Origin: Streptomyces qinglanensis
Lineage (GTDB): Bacteria > Actinomycetota > Actinomycetes > Streptomycetales > Streptomycetaceae
Reading direction: 5' to 3'
Length of the DNA: 64,000 bases
NCBI RefSeq assembly: GCF_900111245.1
Contig: NZ_FOGO01000007.1
Coordinates: 248,001-312,000 of the forward strand
The notes beneath the pieces were generated by a model. The model was not told the origin of the DNA. It did no database searches and saw nothing but the letters and a program-made list of their open reading frames with translations. Positions 1-7,140 of this stretch are shown piece after piece. The position numbers and the translations under genes were made by a program. Each line of letters begins with the position of its first letter. The first letter of the stretch is position 1.

Positions 1-175
1 GGCCGACCTGACCCACCTCGGACTGCATCGCCGGCCCGAAGCTACGGCCGGCCGCCTTACCCGCATCCTCTCCGGCCTTCGTCGCTGCGGGCACCAGTGC
101 CGACTTGAGGTGGTTGTAGATCCCCTTGGTGTTGGGGATGACATCGACCTCGACGGATCCGACGGAGATGGCCAC
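1..175 (-). CDS. Tape measure protein, N-terminal part (runs off the window)
   Basis: Only the first 58 codons are present; the gene continues past the left edge. It starts with GTG at 175 behind a GGAGG-like ribosome site, and reads MAISVGSVEVDVIPNTKGIY followed by an Ala/Lys-rich stretch. This start is typical of siphovirus tape measure proteins, which set tail length. Position supports the call: it directly follows the frameshifting tail-chaperone pair, the usual place for the tape measure gene. No coiled-coil body can be seen in this fragment. Confidence 0.75.
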   Translation of the reverse strand, partial: MAISVGSVEVDVIPNTKGIYNHLKSALVPAATKAGEDAGKAAGRSFGPAMQSEVGQVG

Positions 176-196
176 AGGAGGACTCCCTCCCGCGCG

Positions 197-960
197 TCAG
201 GCCGCGCCTCCGTTGATGAGCTGGAACAGCCGCTCCGCGGCGGCATCCGACATGGGGGCGGTCTTCCTCTTGCGGGGCTTGGCCCCCGGGCGTCGGATCG
301 GCTCGGGCTGATCCGGCCGCTGCGACTTCTTCTCCGTGTTGACGCAGATCAGCGTGTACTGGAGCTGCGCCACCCGGTCCGCCAGCAGCGCCAGCAGTTG
401 CTCGGCCTGCGACCAGCGGCCCTTCTCCGGCTCGCCCAGGTCCGCCTGCTCATCCAACTCGACGTCGGACAGGCTGTTGCGGATGGCGGTCATCGTGTGC
501 GACTCGGGCGGCAGATGCTGGATCAGCACCCGCAGCCACGCCCACGTCCGCCGCCCGGCCAGCACGTCGGTGATGTCGTAGTGCCGGTCGATGAGGTCAG
601 CTCTTACCGCCTCCGGGTGCTCCTGCCAGACCGAGACGGCCCACCGGATTTCCCCAGGTCCTCACCCCCGGCACGGGCCGCGGCCTCCGCGAACCGGCCG
701 ATCGCGTCCATGTCCGGGTCGAGTTCCTCATACACCTCGACGTCGTCCTCGTGGAGAACGAGCGCCATGAACGCGTCCATGTCGCCAGAGTTCAGGGCAC
801 GGAACGCACTCGCGCGCCAGCGGCCGGCCGGGAGAGCCCGGACGTCCTTGGTGACGCCGTCGTAGCCGGCGAGGGGCACCGGCACGTAGGGGTCGTTCTC
901 CTGCTCGGCCTCCGCCTCCTGCGCGGCTGCGGCGTCGAGTTCCTTCTTCGTCGTGGGCAT
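197..960 (-). CDS. Tail assembly chaperone, long form made by -1 frameshift (GT-like)
   Basis: The second reading frame (-1 relative to the short form) is open from the slippery site to the stop at 197. If ribosomes shift at GGGGAAA (655-649), the product is about 254 aa: residues 1-104 of the short form, then IRWAVSVWQEHPEAVRADLI and on to RTWAWLRVLIQHLPPES, which resembles T-domains of Gram-positive phage chaperones. The downstream frame has no well-placed start of its own; its first GTG lies well inside the conserved region. The C-terminus is Lys/Arg-rich. Lambda G/GT is the classic precedent. Confidence 0.8.
604..960 (-). CDS. Tail assembly chaperone, short form (G-like)
   Basis: 118-aa protein starting MPTTKKELDA, with an acidic Glu-rich N-terminus and a central DVRALPAGRWRASAFRAL segment like actinophage G-type chaperones. 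The family helps assemble the tail tube around the tape measure protein and is not kept in the virion. The start at 960 follows a GAGAG ribosome site. The last 14 residues are an unrelated Arg/Ser-rich tail, as expected when ribosomes fail to shift frame at the slippery site at 649-655. Confidence 0.85.
   Translation of the reverse strand: MPTTKKELDAAAAQEAEAEQENDPYVPVPLAGYDGVTKDVRALPAGRWRASAFRALNSGDMDAFMALVLHEDDVEVYEELDPDMDAIGRFAEAAARAGGEDLGKSGGPSRSGRSTRRR
649..655 (-). promoter_or_regulatory. Programmed -1 ribosomal frameshift slippery site
   Basis: The minus strand reads GGGGAAA with GGG and AAA as in-frame codons. Slippage back by one base re-pairs Gly exactly and Lys at two of three positions, and joins the open -1 frame at the place where homology to T-domains begins. 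The position, about 15 codons before the zero-frame stop, is typical of tail chaperone pairs. Confidence 0.75.
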
Positions 961-1053
961 AGCGCGGGCCTCTCTCTTCCGGGCGCGGGCCAAAGGGAAG
1001 GTGGCGGGCCGGGCCCGCGCCAGAGGGCGGCCCGCCACCAGTCATGGGGCCCG

Positions 1054-1641
1054 TCAGGACCCGGTGTACTCGGGCGTCGCAGGCAGACGGTCCGCGTGGT
1101 AGACGGTGTTGCCCTCCGTGTCGGGATAGGCGGTGATCGTCCACTCGTAGCCGGCCGTCTCGTCCTGCTTGTGACTCACGTCCGAGCGCTCCGACACCTC
1201 GCCCTCGGGCACGTAGAACCCCTGCATGACGTTGCCGTCGATGACGATGAACCACCAAGCGCGGCGGTCCGGCAGCGGCGACGCGGTCTCCGCGTAGGTC
1301 GTCAGCCCGTCCTCGTCGGGCGCCAGATCCGCCTCGGCGATCCGGTACTGGATGGACTTGACCGTTGTCCGGCTGGTCTCCCACGCCGTCAGGCCGAACG
1401 TGCGGACGGACTTGGTGATGGTCGTGCGCCACGGCGACGTGTAGCCCCAGGGGGTGTACTCCTCCGAGTCCTCGTCGAAGCCCTGCGTCAGGCCGTCCTC
1501 CGAGATGCCGCCGATGGGCTGCCACAGCCCTGTCGGTTGGATCAGCGGATCGCCAGGGGAGGTGGTTCCGACAGGCGCCGTCCATCCACCTCCGTTCGCA
1601 CCGATCGCTGACAAGTCCGCAGCGCGGGTGATGTTGACCAT
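1054..1641 (-). CDS. Major tail protein (tail tube)
   Basis: 195-aa protein, start MVNITRAADL at 1641 with GGGAG upstream; an earlier in-frame ATG lies inside a hairpin and is less likely. The composition (short beta-rich segments, a tube-like fold such as DRRAWWFIVIDGNVMQGFYV) and the place between the tail-terminator gene and the chaperones identify it as the tail tube subunit. It would polymerise around the tape measure protein. No extra Ig-like domain is seen at the C-terminus. Confidence 0.8.
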   Translation of the reverse strand: MVNITRAADLSAIGANGGGWTAPVGTTSPGDPLIQPTGLWQPIGGISEDGLTQGFDEDSEEYTPWGYTSPWRTTITKSVRTFGLTAWETSRTTVKSIQYRIAEADLAPDEDGLTTYAETASPLPDRRAWWFIVIDGNVMQGFYVPEGEVSERSDVSHKQDETAGYEWTITAYPDTEGNTVYHADRLPATPEYTGS

Positions 1642-1662
1642 CAGGGGGTCTCCCAACATGCG

Positions 1663-1686
1663 AAAACCCCGCACACGGGCGGGGTT
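1663..1686 (-). terminator. Terminator-like hairpin before the tail tube gene
   Basis: On the minus strand AACCCCGC pairs with GCGGGGTT across a 6-nt loop and is followed by a TTTT run, a good intrinsic terminator shape. It sits between the tail-terminator gene and the tail tube gene, inside an otherwise continuous late operon. It may lower read-through or mark the 5' end of a processed tail-tube mRNA. Confidence 0.6.
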
Positions 1687-1716
1687 GGGTTACAGGTCCG
1701 GCGCGGGCCTGGCCGG

Positions 1717-2118
1717 TCAGGAGACCGGGTGAACGAACATCTCGTAGGTGGCCCCACAACGGCGGAGCCCCGTGTTCTGGTAGGGGCGGATCGCGGGCGG
1801 CGGATCCGACCTGATGCGGCCCCACGTGGCGTTGCTGGTCGTGCTGCCCCGCAGCTCACCGAGGAGAGCGCCGCGGATCGTCGCCGACAGGGCGATCGCC
1901 TCACCGCGGGTGGCGGCGTACACGTCGATGTCGACGAGCGCCCGGTCCAGCCGGAACCCGTCATCACCGCCAGCCGGAAGCCGCTGCACCTGCACCGTGG
2001 GCAGCTCATCGAGGAGGAGGTTGTCGAGTTCGTCGCGCACCACGACGCCGTCGCCGAGGCGCTCCTGCAGCCAGCCGATCAGCTCCAGCTCGACATCCAC
2101 CGACCCGACCGCCGCCAT
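1717..2118 (-). CDS. Tail terminator / tail completion protein
   Basis: 133-aa protein starting MAAVGSVDVELELIGWLQER. Length, sequence style (VDIDVYA..., C-terminal RCGATYEMFV) and location before the tail tube gene fit the lambda U / HK97 gp10-to-tail adaptor group that caps the tail tube. The ATG at 2118 overlaps the stop of the preceding gene (TGATG), so translation is probably coupled. Confidence 0.65.
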   Translation of the reverse strand: MAAVGSVDVELELIGWLQERLGDGVVVRDELDNLLLDELPTVQVQRLPAGGDDGFRLDRALVDIDVYAATRGEAIALSATIRGALLGELRGSTTSNATWGRIRSDPPPAIRPYQNTGLRRCGATYEMFVHPVS

Positions 2119-2447
2119 CACCGGCCACCCGCCTGCGCCGCCCGCAGCAGCACATGATGCGCGTGGACACGTTCGGTGCCGTACTCCACCCACCGGGCAT
2201 ACGGCGCCGAGTTCCACACGGTGGCCACCGCACGGTCCTTGCGGCGTCCGCCGCGGCGCGTACTCGTCGAATGCCACGACGCCTTGTACAGACCCGGATG
2301 CGGATCCCACGCCGCCGTACCCACCGGGGAGATCGCGACCGCCGCGTCCTTGATGACGTCGGCGCGGCGCAGCATCTCCGCCTCAACCATCGGAGAGCGC
2401 AACAACTGACCGACGCCTTTCCGAGACATGCGGAACTTGGCTGCCAT
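2118..2447 (-). CDS. HK97 gp10-like head-tail/tail completion protein
   Basis: 109-aa basic protein starting MAAKFRMSRK, with the pattern ADVIKDAAVAISPVGTAAW and YARWVEYGTERVHAHHVLLR seen in HK97-gp10-like neck/tail proteins. It lies between the connector genes and the tail terminator gene, the usual place for this family. The 5' end faces the divergent plus-strand gene at 2481, with only 33 bp between the two starts. Confidence 0.7.
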   Translation of the reverse strand: MAAKFRMSRKGVGQLLRSPMVEAEMLRRADVIKDAAVAISPVGTAAWDPHPGLYKASWHSTSTRRGGRRKDRAVATVWNSAPYARWVEYGTERVHAHHVLLRAAQAGGR

Positions 2448-2480
2448 ACCCTCACCTCACCGACAACTTGGGGGGCGGGC

Positions 2481-2810
2481 ATGGAAGTCAAGGGCGTACA
2501 AGGCACGATCCGCTACGAGGACGGCTGGATCACCATCACCAAGAAGGAGATCGGCCAGCAGGCCCGGGAGTTCCGCATCCGCGCCGCCGACGTGACCGGC
2601 ACCCGCCTCAAGCCCGGCACCTGGGCCACCCACGGCTATGTGCAGTTCGTGCTGCCTGGCTCCGCACCTGCCCCGGAAAAGGGTGGAGCGCTGACCGGCG
2701 GCCGACCGCCGCAGTCGGACCCGCACAGCCTGTCCATCCCCCGCCGCAGCAACGACGCCGCGCAGAAACTCGTGGCCGCCGTCGAGCAGGAACGCGGCAT
2801 CAGCCCGTAA
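2481..2810 (+). CDS. DUF4429-like PH-fold protein, inserted on the opposite strand
   Basis: 109-aa protein, ATG at 2481 after a G-rich site. It begins MEVKGVQGTIRYEDGWITIT and contains GTWATHGYVQFVLPG, matching the pattern of Streptomyces DUF4429 proteins (a small PH-like fold found on chromosomes and mobile elements; function unknown). It is the only rightward gene in the structural cluster, and its end overlaps the 3' end of the convergent gene at 2800-3162 by 11 bp. That placement is typical of a moron expressed on its own from the prophage. Confidence 0.6.
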   Translation: MEVKGVQGTIRYEDGWITITKKEIGQQAREFRIRAADVTGTRLKPGTWATHGYVQFVLPGSAPAPEKGGALTGGRPPQSDPHSLSIPRRSNDAAQKLVAAVEQERGISP

Positions 2811-3162
2811 CCCGATCCGCAGCGAACTGCACCGGCCCGGACGTGCCCGTGAACGGAGAACGCCCCCAGTCGCCGGGCCAGCCCGTCACCTCACACACCT
2901 CGCCGCGAATACGGAACTGGTCGGTGGTCAGCACATCGGAACGGGGCGGAGCATAGACCGTGAAGCCGACGATGACCGTGTCCCGGCCCTGCTGCTCCGC
3001 GCCGCCGACCTGCGGCGTCTCCGCCCGCGGGGCCACCACGCAGCCAGGCATCGGCGTCTCCACGAGCGGGCCCGGAATCGGCTGCCCGCGCTCATCCCGG
3101 CCCGGCGACGGGCCGCGACGCAGGCGCACGATGGTCTCCCCATACAGGTACGGGGCAGGCAT
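2800..3162 (-). CDS. Head closure / head-tail connector protein
   Basis: 120-aa protein starting MPAPYLYGETIVRLRRGPSP; the motif QFRIRGEVCEVTGWPGDW is typical of SPP1-gp16/HK97-gp7-like stoppers. ATG at 3162 overlaps the preceding stop (TGATG). It would plug the portal-adaptor channel after packaging and receive the tail. Assignment rests on size, motif and order. Confidence 0.65.
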   Translation of the reverse strand: MPAPYLYGETIVRLRRGPSPGRDERGQPIPGPLVETPMPGCVVAPRAETPQVGGAEQQGRDTVIVGFTVYAPPRSDVLTTDQFRIRGEVCEVTGWPGDWGRSPFTGTSGPVQFAADRVTG

Positions 3163-3578
3163 CAGAGCCAGCCCCAGCCCGGCTCGTACTCCGTGGCGAT
3201 CCCCTCGTCCACATCGACCGGATACGTCGGCGACGGATCGGCAGTCTCAGGGGTCGGGTCCACCGTGAACGCCCCCCCGCGGCCGGCCAGCGACTTGAGC
3301 GCCGCCTTGTCAGCCTTCGTCAGATACAGACCGCCAGAACCCTGCGGGCGCTGCACCGACATCGGGCCGATCGTCTCGTAGGAGACCTGCGTAGGGTTGA
3401 TGTACGCCCGACCAGCCGCCGCCAACACGACCGCATCGGCCTCGTCGGGCAGCGGTTTGACGACCGTCATGCACAGCCGTGCCGCCGTCGTGAGCAAGAA
3501 GTCGGCCCGGGGGCCACTGATCTCGTCCAACTGGAGGTACATCGCAAGTTCCTCCGCCGTGGGAACCGTGAAGGCCAC
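3162..3578 (-). CDS. Head-tail adaptor (gp6/gp15-like)
   Basis: 138-aa protein starting at GTG 3578 behind GGAGGT; it begins MAFTVPTAEELAMYLQLDE and continues with ADFLLTTAARLCMTVV, the N-terminal helical pattern of phage head-tail adaptors that bind beneath the portal. The C-terminus is acidic with a terminal GWGWL. An upstream alternative start would overlap the glycosyltransferase 3' end and has no better ribosome site. Confidence 0.7.
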   Translation of the reverse strand: MAFTVPTAEELAMYLQLDEISGPRADFLLTTAARLCMTVVKPLPDEADAVVLAAAGRAYINPTQVSYETIGPMSVQRPQGSGGLYLTKADKAALKSLAGRGGAFTVDPTPETADPSPTYPVDVDEGIATEYEPGWGWL

Positions 3579-3597
3579 GACGCACACCTCCGCTCCA

Positions 3598-4632
3598 TCA
3601 CACGAGACCTTCGACAGCACCGCACCAGGCCGTCAGATCGGCTGCAGGACCCAACTCGCGCGAGCGAGCCCGAGCCCTCTTGGACGCCAACCGGTACTCG
3701 GCCGGATCACCGAGCAGCTTGCCCAACACCGCTTCGTAGCCGTCCACGTCGAAGCGGTCCACGAACACGCCCGCCTCGCCGAGCGACTCGCACAGGCCCG
3801 GAGTCGGATGTGCCACCACAGGGATGCCAGACGCCAACGCCTCAACGCCAGCCCGTCCCCACGACTCGTAGACCGACGGCATCAGCAGCACCTTCGTGCG
3901 GGCATACACCCGCTCCCGCATCTCGGAGCCGTCCACGTGCTCGACGACCTCGACATTCGGCAGGTCCGGAAGGATCTGCTCGCCGTAGGCACCGCGCACG
4001 GCCAGGAACTGCTGATCCGGCATGCGCCGGGCCAGCGCCGCGAGTGTCGTCCCGCCCTTTTCCGCATTGCAGTTGATCAGCGTGATGGCCTTGCCGGGCT
4101 TCGTCGCATACTCGTCGGCGAACACCGGAGGCCGCACGATCAGCGACCGCTCCGGCCGGACAGCCTTCGGATACTCGGCGAAGAACAACTCCGCCTCCGC
4201 CTCCATCCAGCGCGAGTTGTACACCGCCAGCGCCGTCTGCCCCGCCGCCGCATCCCGGAACGTGGGCCGGTGCGTGTTGTGACACACGACCACCATCGGC
4301 TTGCCGTAGCCGCGGGCCAGCGACGCCGTCGACGGAACGCACTCCAGATGCGACAGCAGCACATCCGCCCGCCGCACAGCAGAAGGGAAATCCAGGCGCG
4401 CCTCCAGCGGCACGACGCGCACGCCCCGGTACTCGTAGACCTCGTGTGCCTTCCCGTAACGGGACAACCACACCTCCACCTGATGCCCGCGCTCGACCAG
4501 CGGCCGCAGCATCGAGATCAGCATGTGCTCGGCGCCCGCGTTGTGCTCCGGTGGCGCGGCGTGCACGCGGGCGACGATGGACAGCGGCTTGGCTGCCCCG
4601 TCCGGCGCGGAAGCCGGGACAGCCCTGGCCAT
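3598..4632 (-). CDS. GT4-type glycosyltransferase within the capsid operon
   Basis: 344-aa GT-B fold enzyme. The N-terminal domain has SIVARVHAAPPEHNAGAEHM (acceptor side); the C-terminal domain carries the EX7E motif ESWGRAGVE followed by ALASGIPVVAHPTPGLCES, the nucleotide-sugar binding signature of GT4 retaining enzymes. Its ATG overlaps the capsid stop by one base (TGATG), so it is translationally coupled to the major capsid gene. The likely substrate is a virion protein, most simply the capsid; sugar and target are unknown. Glycosylation of virion proteins by such enzymes is known for some actinophages. Confidence 0.85.
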   Translation of the reverse strand: MARAVPASAPDGAAKPLSIVARVHAAPPEHNAGAEHMLISMLRPLVERGHQVEVWLSRYGKAHEVYEYRGVRVVPLEARLDFPSAVRRADVLLSHLECVPSTASLARGYGKPMVVVCHNTHRPTFRDAAAGQTALAVYNSRWMEAEAELFFAEYPKAVRPERSLIVRPPVFADEYATKPGKAITLINCNAEKGGTTLAALARRMPDQQFLAVRGAYGEQILPDLPNVEVVEHVDGSEMRERVYARTKVLLMPSVYESWGRAGVEALASGIPVVAHPTPGLCESLGEAGVFVDRFDVDGYEAVLGKLLGDPAEYRLASKRARARSRELGPAADLTAWCGAVEGLV

Positions 4633-5588
4633 CAGGAACCGCTCGGGGTGCCGGTGAACTTCACGAACGCCTGCGCGTCACCCATGACGAACCCGTAGTA
4701 CGCCTCCGCCAGGAGCAGCACCAGGTTCTCCTGGAAGGCGGAGTGGACGCCGCCTTCCTCGTCCACGTAGGTGGCCTCGTTCGACACGCGCACGGTGATG
4801 TCCATGCCCACGCCGTAGGCGCACTGCGACCAGTCGCCGCCCAGCGCCCGCAGGCCGGAATCGACACTGGCGGACTGACGCCGCTGCTTCCCCGACACGC
4901 TCCGCGAGTAGGCCAGCGGCTCACCGATCAGCGTCCCCGCCGCCGCCATGTCCGTACCCGGCGTCTGCGTGTCCACCAGGATCGGCCGGCCGGTGGTGTC
5001 CGTGGCCAGCAGCAGCTTCGGCTTCAGCCGGTGATCCGCGACGGTACCGGTGTAGTCCCAGTCCGCGTCGATGACCTCCTCCATGCCCGTCACCAGGTCG
5101 GCCCAGATGCCGCCGTTGCCCTGCGTCGCAGTGCCCAGCGTGACGCTGTTCGTCGTGGAGGCCAAGTACTCGGTGAACGGACCCGCAGCGCCCTTCATGG
5201 TCTTGCCGTGGATCGCCGCGTGGTCGAACGCGCGGGCGAACGCGGTAGGCAGATCCTTCTGCAGTTGGCTGTAGAGACCCGCGGCGTTGGTGTTCGCGAC
5301 CTCCATCGCCACCGGGATCAGCACCGCCAGCTTCTTCGCCTGCATCTGCTTCACGTCCACGCCACCGGTCGACAGGGGCTTCTTCGCCGCCTGCCCGACC
5401 CAGTCCGCGGTCGGCACGTCCATCGGGATCGGCACGGACGTGGTGGCGTCCAGCGCCAGCGGCGCCGGACGCGCCAGCGCCATGATCGCCGACTGCTCCA
5501 CCGACTTCTCGAAGATCGGAGCGGTGATCGTGCGCGGCAGAAGCGCACCATCGATGCTGGACAGGGTGATAGGGGCCGTAGCCGCCAT
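4632..5588 (-). CDS. Major capsid protein (HK97 fold)
   Basis: 318-aa protein beginning MAATAPITLSSIDGALLPRT. Features of HK97-type capsids without a fused delta domain: an N-terminal arm, then DWVGQAAKKPLSTGGVDVKQ and KKLAVLIPVAMEVANTNA (E-loop/P-domain region), and the conserved C-terminal VVNEATY-like strand VSNEATYVDEEGGVHSAF with AYYGFVMGDAQAFVKFTGT. It follows the scaffold gene by 20 bp, the standard order. Confidence 0.9.
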   Translation of the reverse strand: MAATAPITLSSIDGALLPRTITAPIFEKSVEQSAIMALARPAPLALDATTSVPIPMDVPTADWVGQAAKKPLSTGGVDVKQMQAKKLAVLIPVAMEVANTNAAGLYSQLQKDLPTAFARAFDHAAIHGKTMKGAAGPFTEYLASTTNSVTLGTATQGNGGIWADLVTGMEEVIDADWDYTGTVADHRLKPKLLLATDTTGRPILVDTQTPGTDMAAAGTLIGEPLAYSRSVSGKQRRQSASVDSGLRALGGDWSQCAYGVGMDITVRVSNEATYVDEEGGVHSAFQENLVLLLAEAYYGFVMGDAQAFVKFTGTPSGS

Positions 5589-5608
5589 GATCGTCTCTTC
5601 TCCCGCAG

Positions 5609-6268
5609 CTACTTCTTAAGCTGCGAACTCAGCCACCCGGCGAACTCCTCCGCCGGGTCGGGGGCCTTCGTTTTGTTGGCGCCGGACGCCTGAGTGCGAT
5701 CCGGCGCAGGACGCCGCGGGCCCTCCTGGGGCTGAGGCTGGGGCTTGGCCCAGTGCGGCTTGCGCTCCAAGAGCGCATCGAGATCGGCCCTGATGGCCGC
5801 CTCGTCGATGTCGCCGTCCGAGTCGATGTACGAGTCGAGGTCCAACGCCCCGACTGCGTCCTCCGGGTCGGCGAACGTGTTCCCAGCGAGCGCCTGCACC
5901 TGGCTCTTCACGAGCCGCTGACGGGTCTTGGTGATCTGCTCGTTGGCCGTAGCGAGCTGGCCGGCGAGGCGCTCGGACTCGGTCTTCTCCGCGTCCTTGA
6001 TCCGCTGCAGTTCGGCGGCCTTCGGCTCCAGTTCCTTCAGCCGCTTGCGAAGGTTCTCCGCCTCCGAGTTGGCCTTGCGGATCTTCGCCGCGGCGCGCTT
6101 CGCATCGAACGGCTCCGCACCCGACTCGCCCTGCGTACCCGCCTCCAGGGCGGTCTCACCGGTGTCACCGTCGGGGCTGCTCACTGCGTCGGCTTCCCCG
6201 GTGACAGCCGGGTCGGTGGTCTCCTCGACCTCGGCGCCGGGCTGCTGCTGCTCGGTCTCTTCGGACAT
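5609..6268 (-). CDS. Capsid scaffolding protein
   Basis: 219-aa acidic, strongly helical protein, start MSEETEQQQPGAEVEETTDP at 6268 behind AGGAGG. Residues about 65-130 form a Lys/Glu/Leu coiled coil (KRLKELEPKAAELQRIKDAE). The basic C-terminal tail (EEFAGWLSSQLKK) would bind capsid subunits. Such scaffolds direct procapsid assembly and are lost before packaging. A longer frame upstream overlaps the minor head gene and the hairpin and is not used here. Confidence 0.85.
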   Translation of the reverse strand: MSEETEQQQPGAEVEETTDPAVTGEADAVSSPDGDTGETALEAGTQGESGAEPFDAKRAAAKIRKANSEAENLRKRLKELEPKAAELQRIKDAEKTESERLAGQLATANEQITKTRQRLVKSQVQALAGNTFADPEDAVGALDLDSYIDSDGDIDEAAIRADLDALLERKPHWAKPQPQPQEGPRRPAPDRTQASGANKTKAPDPAEEFAGWLSSQLKK

Positions 6269-6304
6269 GACGAAACGGCCCTCCTGGGGCATGGATGTGA
6301 ATGA

Positions 6305-6327
6305 GAAAGGCCGCCTCCAGGGCGGCC
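6305..6327 (-). terminator. Terminator-like hairpin before the scaffold gene
   Basis: GGCCGCC pairs with GGCGGCC on the minus strand, followed by TTTCT. It separates portal/minor-head genes from the scaffold-capsid genes. Like the hairpin at 1663-1686 it stands just upstream of a set of highly expressed structural genes. Confidence 0.55.
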
Positions 6328-6333
6328 GCGGTG

Positions 6334-7140
6334 TTACTGGACGGGCGACGCATCGTGCTCGGCGATCGCCCGACGGAACAGGCGAAGCTGATCGCCCGGA
6401 TGGCCTTGCGCGTACTCCCGGTAGATGCGGTCCCACCGAGCCGCCTGCGGAGACAACTCGAACCGCTGCCCCCGGAAGACACTGATGATCTGACAGGAGC
6501 AGTGGTCGTGATACTTCGCCACCGACGCATCGCCGGAAAACCGGTCGTTGGCATCCCGACCGGCCGTGCCTGCGGACTTGTAGACCATCCCGCGTGAGGC
6601 CATCAAGCGGCAGAACGCGCAAGCGCCAAGCGCTGCGGCCCGCGCGTAACCAACAGCCTCACGGTCCCGCTGCACAGCCTGCCGCGTCGTCTGGCGTCCC
6701 TGATCCAAGACGAGCTTTTCCACCACCGCAGCCGTCTTCTTCTCCGCCGCAGCCAGCCTCACCTCGACTGGCTGTGCCTGCGCCGCCGTGGTACGCGGAT
6801 CGTCCGGGTCCCGGGGCCACAGGTCCTTGGTGGCCCATCGCAGTGACGCCTGCGTCTGCTCCTGCGGCGGGCTGTCCGCGAGCGGCACGGTGAACGCACT
6901 GGTGACGTCGGCCGCGGCTCGCTGCGCCTCGTACACCTCGGCAGCCAACTGCGCCGCCAAGTCGCCGTACTGGCGCACCACCGCGTCGACCGCCTCCATC
7001 CACGGCGGCAACGTCGCACCCATCCGCGCGGGCACGAGGAGTCTCCGCAGCCTGCCCAGATCCCTGCGCAGCAGCCGCACCAGCCCGGCAGCAGCCTGAC
7101 GGTGACGGGCGCCGTCCGCGTCAGAAACTCTCCTCGCCAC
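6334..7140 (-). CDS. Minor head protein (MuF / SPP1 gp7-like)
   Basis: 268-aa protein. The N-terminal half is helical and basic. The C-terminal part holds the family signature: GACAFCRLMASRGMVY, then KYHDHCSCQIISVFRG, a Cys/His set (CxxC plus HxHCxC) common in this group. MuF-like proteins ride with the portal into the procapsid. The GTG start overlaps the portal 3' end by 20 bp. Confidence 0.8.
   Translation of the reverse strand: MARRVSDADGARHRQAAAGLVRLLRRDLGRLRRLLVPARMGATLPPWMEAVDAVVRQYGDLAAQLAAEVYEAQRAAADVTSAFTVPLADSPPQEQTQASLRWATKDLWPRDPDDPRTTAAQAQPVEVRLAAAEKKTAAVVEKLVLDQGRQTTRQAVQRDREAVGYARAAALGACAFCRLMASRGMVYKSAGTAGRDANDRFSGDASVAKYHDHCSCQIISVFRGQRFELSPQAARWDRIYREYAQGHPGDQLRLFRRAIAEHDASPVQ

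Noticed and set aside
742..5700. Long plus-strand open frames opposite the structural genes
   Set aside because: Arg/Gly/Pro-rich antisense shadows, normal in GC-rich DNA; the minus-strand products are recognisable phage proteins.
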